The translations under genes and the position numbers were made by a program. A stretch of 64,000 nucleotides of DNA, from positions 1 through 64,000 of the forward strand of contig CAZQWG010000006.1 in NCBI GenBank assembly GCA_964596985.1. Direction: 5' to 3'. Positions 59,831 through 64,000 of this stretch are shown one piece after another. Source of the stretch: GCA-020345945 sp964596985. GTDB taxonomy: Archaea; Thermoproteota; Bathyarchaeia; RBG-16-48-13; GCA-020345945. Numbering within the stretch: the first letter of the stretch is position 1; each line of letters starts with the position of its first letter. The notes below the pieces were generated by a model. The model did not search any database, had not been told where the DNA came from, and saw nothing but the letters and a program-made list of their open reading frames with translations.

Positions 59831-59971
59831 CAGTCAAATTGTCTTTGATGACCGAATGCCTCGCAGTATCTTCTTGTCTTATCGAGAGCCGTATTCTTCG
59901 ACCAGACACCACAAAGAAAATGAAGGAACATGTGTTGTTTGACTGTTCCCGACTGTCAGTCGACGCCTATC

Positions 59972-60316
59972 CTAGAAGAGCGCGGGAATGAATACGCTGA
60001 TTATCTCTAGAGGTTCTTGAACCGAATGAATTCCATGCTTCACGCCTCTCTGCGCGTACATGAACGTCCCCGGGCCGATCTCTTTCTCTCCAACGCCTTC
60101 GACAAAGAGTACGGCTTTTCCTGATGGATAGAACTCGACCTGAGCATTTTCTTCATGGTTGTGGACCTTGATCTCCTGTCCAATAGGTAGCAAACCATGT
60201 TTAACACTTAAATCTCCCGTGTCTATCTTGGAGAGGAGTATCCTTGCTGGAAAAGGGCCCTTCTCGTCTTCCGGGCAGTCTTTGCTGTCCCTAATCAATC
60301 CTGAACTCACATGCAT
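59972..60316 (-). CDS. single-domain cupin
   Basis: A 114-residue cupin. Motif 1 appears as GQEIKVHNHEENAQVEFYPSG with a His pair and Glu for metal, motif 2 as GPGTFMYAQRGVKHGIHSV. It probably binds a metal and small ligand, but the reaction is unknown. ATG 60316 is chosen; a GTG 3 bases upstream is in frame. It converges on the glutaredoxin gene. Confidence 0.82.
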   Translation of the reverse strand: MHVSSGLIRDSKDCPEDEKGPFPARILLSKIDTGDLSVKHGLLPIGQEIKVHNHEENAQVEFYPSGKAVLFVEGVGEKEIGPGTFMYAQRGVKHGIHSVQEPLEIISVFIPALF

Positions 60317-60458
60317 CACCGAACCTTGTTATTCCATGAAAGCGAATGGTAATTCGATCCTATGATCGATTCGTATGCTTAAGCGTTAAGGTGAGCTCCA
60401 CAGCCTTCTCGGATGTGTTTTTCAGGTCGAGATGCGACGTGAAAGATGTTGGCGTTCT

Positions 60459-63146
60459 TCATCTCCAGTAGAGTATCTTCCTGTTGTAAAGGTATTCCGG
60501 CATCAAGAGGAGACCTGATGAGGCGATTCCGAGAACGAGAAGCCATTCATACGGTGATAGTGGAGCCAGGTGGAACATTGCTGCGAGAAACGGAACGTTG
60601 ACCAACGAGAACGAGAGTATCATACCCCCAAGCACGCTCGCAAGAAGGAACCTATTTGAGGTGAAACCGATTTTGAATGCATTGTGTTTGTCTGAACGAG
60701 AGTTCCAGACAATCATCAGTTCTCGGAAGGTTGCCTGCATAAAAGCCAGCGTTCTTGCTTTATTCAATGAATGTCCCATATGAAAATAGGACCAGTAGAA
60801 GAGAAAAGATGTCGCGATGGCTTGACTAATGAACGAGAAGAAGACGGAAGCCATCTTTCCCTGAAGAATCCCTTCTTTGGGGTCTCTAGGGGAGCGTTTC
60901 ATAACATCCTCTGTAGGGGGATCCACGCTCAGAGCCAATGCCGGTCCCCCGTCGGTCATAAGATTCAGCCAGAGGACCATTGAAGGAAGAAGCGGTATAG
61001 GAATGTTGAGTAACGCAAACGTACCTATCACGAAGATCTCGTCGAAGTTGGAGCGCATCAGGAAGAACGCGAATTTTCTGATATTATCGTAGATTATCCT
61101 TCCTCCGCGGACCGCGCTCACTATGCTTGCAAAGTTGTCGTCTGCAAGAACCATGTCGGCAGCTTCACGTGTTACATCTGTTCCCGTTATCCCCATGGCG
61201 ACTCCTATGTCGGCATGCTTCAATGCCGGCGCATCATTTACTCCATCCCCGGTCATAGCGACGATATGCCCCTTAGACTGCAAGGCCTTGACGATCCGCT
61301 GTTTATGCTCTGGTGAAACTCGCGCATAAACGCGCACATCCTCAACCATTCCTTCGAACTCTTCGTCACTCACCTTGTCCAGTTCGGCGCCGGTAAGGAC
61401 AATGCTGCCGTCTCCCATCATACCGATCTCCTCGGCGACAGCTATTGCGGTAAGTTTATGGTCTCCCGTGATCATGACGGTCTTTATCCCGGCGTCTTCG
61501 CAGAGGCGGTTTGCTCTAATAGCCTCCTCTCTGGGAGGGTCGATCATCCCCGCCAGACCCGCAAAGATCAAACCCGTCTCTAATTCTTCTCTAGGAATCT
61601 CCGAGACGTCCTTCGGGAGAACTTTGTAAGCCATTCCTAGGACTCTCAGGGCCTCATTAGCCATCTGCTCATTGGCCTGTAGAATTCTCTTCCTCTCGTC
61701 CCTAGTAAGGGGGGTCTTCTTCCCGTTCCTTAGGGCGTGGGTACACCTTTCCAAGACTGTTTCCGGTGCTCCTTTATTACAGACCATAATCTCCGATTCT
61801 GGTGTGAAGTTGACGGTGGTCATTCGTCTCCTTTCCGAGCTGAATGGGATCTCCTGCAGACGCGGATATTCCTGACTCAAATTGTCAAGGGTCACCCCTC
61901 CTTTGACAGCGGCCACGACCAATGCACCTTCCGTAGGGTCGCCTAGTATGCGTGGCTCCGATCTTAGATCCAGTCTCGCATTATTGCATAAGGCCCCGAT
62001 TCTCAGCACAAGCTCAAAGTCGGGTTCTCTGAGTGGGTCGAGAGGCGTGCCTTTCAATACGAATTGACCTTCGGGTTGGTATCCAACCCCTGTTACTCCA
62101 ATCTCTCTTCCCCCTGCGTAGATCTTTCGTACGGTCATCTCACCCCTTGTCAGGGTTCCAGTCTTGTCTGAGCAGATTACGGTTGTTGATCCCAGGGTCT
62201 CTACGGATGCTAGACGCCTCATTATAGCGTTTCTTTTCGCGAGATCCCTGGCTCCTAAGGCGAGTGTGACTGTTAGTACCGCCGGTAACCCTTCCGGTAC
62301 TGCCGAGACAGCCAGGGCTATTGCTATCAGAAACGATTCTACAAGAGCTTCGCCCCTGATAGCTTCCACTACGAATATGGCTGCACATATCACGACTATG
62401 ATGGCTGCGAGTTTCTTAGCGAACTTGTTTAACTTCGCCTTGAGAGGTGTATCCTCCCACCCGGTTGTTTGAACAATTTCGGCGATCCTACCGAATTCAG
62501 TATTCATACCTGTCGAAGTTACGACCGCCTGTCCGCGGCCAAGAACAACGTGGGTCGCCATGAAGATCATGTTCTTCCGGTCAGCCACAGGTGTCTCCGG
62601 ATCAACGGGCAAAGTCTCTTTTACTACAGGAGTAGATTCCCCGGTTAGAACGGCTTCATCCATCTGCAGATCTATAACATCTAAGAGTCTAGCATCGGCT
62701 GATACCCTATCCCCCTCCTCAAGGAGGAGTACGTCGCCTGGAACCACATCTGTCGCAGGAATCGTCTTCAGCTCCCCGCTACGAAGGACCCTAGCCTTGG
62801 GGGCGGTCATTTCTCTCATGGCTTCCAACGCTCTCTCTGCCCGGTATTCTTGAACAAAACCTACAACCGCATTCAAGGCTACAATGATCCCTATTGTCAT
62901 CGCGTCGGTTGTTTCTCCGACGAAAAGCGAGATTGTGATGGCTGCCAGAAGCATGAGGATGAAGATATCTTTGAACTGGTTGAGAAAGATCTCTAATGGT
63001 CCTACCCTTTTCTTCGCCGTCAGCTCGTTGGGGCCGAAAGTGCCGAGTCGGATTTCGGCTTCTTCACAGGCAAGTCCCTGAGAACTACTGCCTAACTTCT
63101 TCAGGACCTCTCTTGCTTTCATTCCATGCCAGTTCTGCGCGTCCAT
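60459..63146 (-). CDS. P-type cation-transporting ATPase (Ca2+-ATPase-like, P2 type)
   Basis: About 895 residues with ten membrane helices. The phosphorylated Asp lies in CSDKTGTLTRGEM (about residue 327), TGES is the actuator motif, and MTGDGVNDAPALKHADIG the hinge. The M4 ion motif is AVPEGLPAVLTVTLALGA, as in SERCA/PMR1-type Ca2+ or Mn2+ pumps. ATG 63146 (MDAQNWHGMKAREVLKKLG) matches the family start; TTG 63173 is in frame. It exports divalent cations; the exact ion is not settled. Confidence 0.93.
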   Translation of the reverse strand: MDAQNWHGMKAREVLKKLGSSSQGLACEEAEIRLGTFGPNELTAKKRVGPLEIFLNQFKDIFILMLLAAITISLFVGETTDAMTIGIIVALNAVVGFVQEYRAERALEAMREMTAPKARVLRSGELKTIPATDVVPGDVLLLEEGDRVSADARLLDVIDLQMDEAVLTGESTPVVKETLPVDPETPVADRKNMIFMATHVVLGRGQAVVTSTGMNTEFGRIAEIVQTTGWEDTPLKAKLNKFAKKLAAIIVVICAAIFVVEAIRGEALVESFLIAIALAVSAVPEGLPAVLTVTLALGARDLAKRNAIMRRLASVETLGSTTVICSDKTGTLTRGEMTVRKIYAGGREIGVTGVGYQPEGQFVLKGTPLDPLREPDFELVLRIGALCNNARLDLRSEPRILGDPTEGALVVAAVKGGVTLDNLSQEYPRLQEIPFSSERRRMTTVNFTPESEIMVCNKGAPETVLERCTHALRNGKKTPLTRDERKRILQANEQMANEALRVLGMAYKVLPKDVSEIPREELETGLIFAGLAGMIDPPREEAIRANRLCEDAGIKTVMITGDHKLTAIAVAEEIGMMGDGSIVLTGAELDKVSDEEFEGMVEDVRVYARVSPEHKQRIVKALQSKGHIVAMTGDGVNDAPALKHADIGVAMGITGTDVTREAADMVLADDNFASIVSAVRGGRIIYDNIRKFAFFLMRSNFDEIFVIGTFALLNIPIPLLPSMVLWLNLMTDGGPALALSVDPPTEDVMKRSPRDPKEGILQGKMASVFFSFISQAIATSFLFYWSYFHMGHSLNKARTLAFMQATFRELMIVWNSRSDKHNAFKIGFTSNRFLLASVLGGMILSFSLVNVPFLAAMFHLAPLSPYEWLLVLGIASSGLLLMPEYLYNRKILYWR

Positions 63147-63332
63147 TTCTATTCTTCCCGTAGCATTTCCCAATAGCTAATGCATGGAAAACACGTTCTT
63201 ATGAATTGGATTCCTATACTGGGGAAGAATCCTACAATATTCTCTGCACCTGGGATTCCTATGGAGAATTATGCTAAGATATAACTTTTTGTAGCCTAAC
63301 TCCTGTCAACTTCTAGTGGGTCACTGTTGGAA

Positions 63333-63340
63333 TATAAAAA
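63333..63340 (+). promoter_or_regulatory. TATA box of the third CofE-like gene
   Basis: TATAAAAA lies 29 bases before ATG 63369. Initiation about 25 bases on would leave a very short leader, consistent with nearly leaderless translation. Confidence 0.65.
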
Positions 63341-63368
63341 GAGCAGTATGGCGAGTTGACTACAGTCT

Positions 63369-64000
63369 ATGCCAAGACTCCGTATCAGAGACATCGAGTA
63401 TCTTGCACTGGCTGTACCCACTGCATACTGGATGCCTGGAGAAGACTTCGCCGAGATCATTATTGAAGCGGTTGAGGACTTAGTAAAGGACGGCGATCTA
63501 GTAATCCTTTCAGAGAAAGCAATCTCAATCGCGACAGGCAACATCGTCGACGAAGGAACCATAGAACCCGGTTGGCTGGCCTACCTAATCGGCGGAATAT
63601 GGATGACTTGGGTCTGGGGTTATCTCCTTGGATGGCTTTGCCATCTGAAACCCAAGACAATCGAACGTCTACGTAAATACCCTCAACCTGAAGGCCCTAG
63701 ACACAAAGAACTCACACTCAATCGTGCCGGTCTACTTCAAAGTCTTAGGCACGGATCCGAAGGAGGAATCGATGGCAGCAATGTCGCGTTCTCCTTTGTG
63801 GCACTTCCGCTTGAAGACCCTAACAGAATAGCAGAAAGCCTTCGCAGGAAGATCTCGGGTAGACTCGGACGGAAGGTGGGCATATCGATCGTTGACACCG
63901 ACATGACCTACTCTCTCGGCCCGATTCATTTTACACCACGACCCAACCCGATGGAAGGCATCTTTTCTCTCGGAGGGATATTTGCATACGTTTTCGGCAG
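63369..64000 (+). CDS. divergent CofE-like protein (paralogue 3), 3' end outside window
   Basis: About 210 residues are visible and the frame runs off the right edge. DLVKDGDLVILSEKAISIATG and LGRKVGISIVDTDMTYSLGP correspond to the metal/nucleotide motifs of CofE, but a tryptophan-rich hydrophobic insert (AYLIGGIWMTWVWGYLLGWL) and GSNVAFSFVALPLEDPNRIA are unlike the other two copies. The canonical SDTxGRPFRxG stretch is replaced by DTDMTYSLGPIHF. It may act on another acceptor or have lost ligase activity. Confidence 0.75.
   Translation, partial: MPRLRIRDIEYLALAVPTAYWMPGEDFAEIIIEAVEDLVKDGDLVILSEKAISIATGNIVDEGTIEPGWLAYLIGGIWMTWVWGYLLGWLCHLKPKTIERLRKYPQPEGPRHKELTLNRAGLLQSLRHGSEGGIDGSNVAFSFVALPLEDPNRIAESLRRKISGRLGRKVGISIVDTDMTYSLGPIHFTPRPNPMEGIFSLGGIFAYVFG

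Noticed and set aside
59830..59946. ACAGTCAAA and TTTGACTGT as a hairpin between the glutaredoxin and cupin genes
   Set aside because: A 9-bp match separated by about 100 bases between convergent genes is weak evidence for a functional fold.

Overview
The window is archaeal chromosome. Basal promoters are TATA type, TTG and GTG starts are common and often follow strong GGAGGTGA-like ribosome binding sites, and the enzymes belong to archaeal C1 and cofactor pathways: CODH/ACS alpha subunit CdhA, formylmethanofuran:H4MPT formyltransferase, F420-dependent methylene-H4MPT dehydrogenase, formylmethanofuran dehydrogenase subunit D, a Fae-Hps fusion, F420 gamma-glutamyl ligase homologues, a geranylgeranyl-reductase-like flavoprotein and a histone-fold protein. 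No methyl-coenzyme M reductase gene is present here. This fits an anaerobic or acetogenic archaeon with the archaeal Wood-Ljungdahl pathway. A Bathyarchaeia-like lineage is my best guess, at low to moderate confidence. I see no rRNA, tRNA, CRISPR array or transposase.

Layout. 0-2.1 kb: cdhA (partial, minus) divergent from a CooC-type nickel-insertion ATPase. 2.3-5.4 kb: a tungstate importer (tupA, tupB, tupC) with a ModE-like regulator, followed by an MFS transporter. 6.8-9.2 kb: a split UxaA/SuyAB-type hydro-lyase and a CofE paralogue. 9.3-15.4 kb: glycine cleavage genes (gcvT, gcvH, then convergent gcvPB, gcvPA) and glyA. 15.5-24.4 kb: a GT-C glycosyltransferase, an ECF S component, two tandem nucleotidyltransferases, a class V aminotransferase, a geranylgeranyl reductase, a class II aldolase and a methyltransferase. 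24.5-26.8 kb: ftr divergent from mtd and fwdD. 27-31.4 kb: an LDH2 dehydrogenase, an orphan nuclease, and a small AT-rich island of zinc-ribbon, transglutaminase and small genes edged by a degenerate ~100 nt repeat. 31.5-43.2 kb: a RimK-type ligase, a DUF3604 protein, the RHH-Fae-Hps fusion, a DNA ligase, an M20 peptidase and a toroid protein. 43.7-51.6 kb: a sugar kinase, small proteins, a slipin, an M50 protease, a GDPD, an FrhB-like protein and a second RimK-type ligase. 51.8-54.6 kb: two microproteins with an ECF-S-like membrane protein, then overlapping mobA and cofE. 54.6-56.7 kb: an accessory patch with a histone-fold gene, two small membrane genes and two copies of a structured repeat. 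56.7-64 kb: membrane genes with an M48 protease, a glutaredoxin, a cupin, a P-type ATPase and a third, partial CofE-like gene.

How it fits together. Tungstate uptake, MobA and FwdD would supply and use W/Mo-pterin for the formylmethanofuran step. Ftr and Mtd carry C1 units on H4MPT to the methylene level, and CdhA with CooC belong to acetyl-CoA synthesis. Fae-Hps and the glycine cleavage/SHMT module both meet the pool at the methylene level, coupling pentose and glycine/serine metabolism to it. CofE and the RimK-type ligases are candidates for glutamylating F420 or H4MPT.

The most unusual items are a ribbon-helix-helix DNA-binding domain fused to Fae-Hps with a nested palindrome next to its own TATA box, a histone fold with a long charged helical tail, a covarying structured repeat, and a promoter-linked microprotein/ECF-S cluster.
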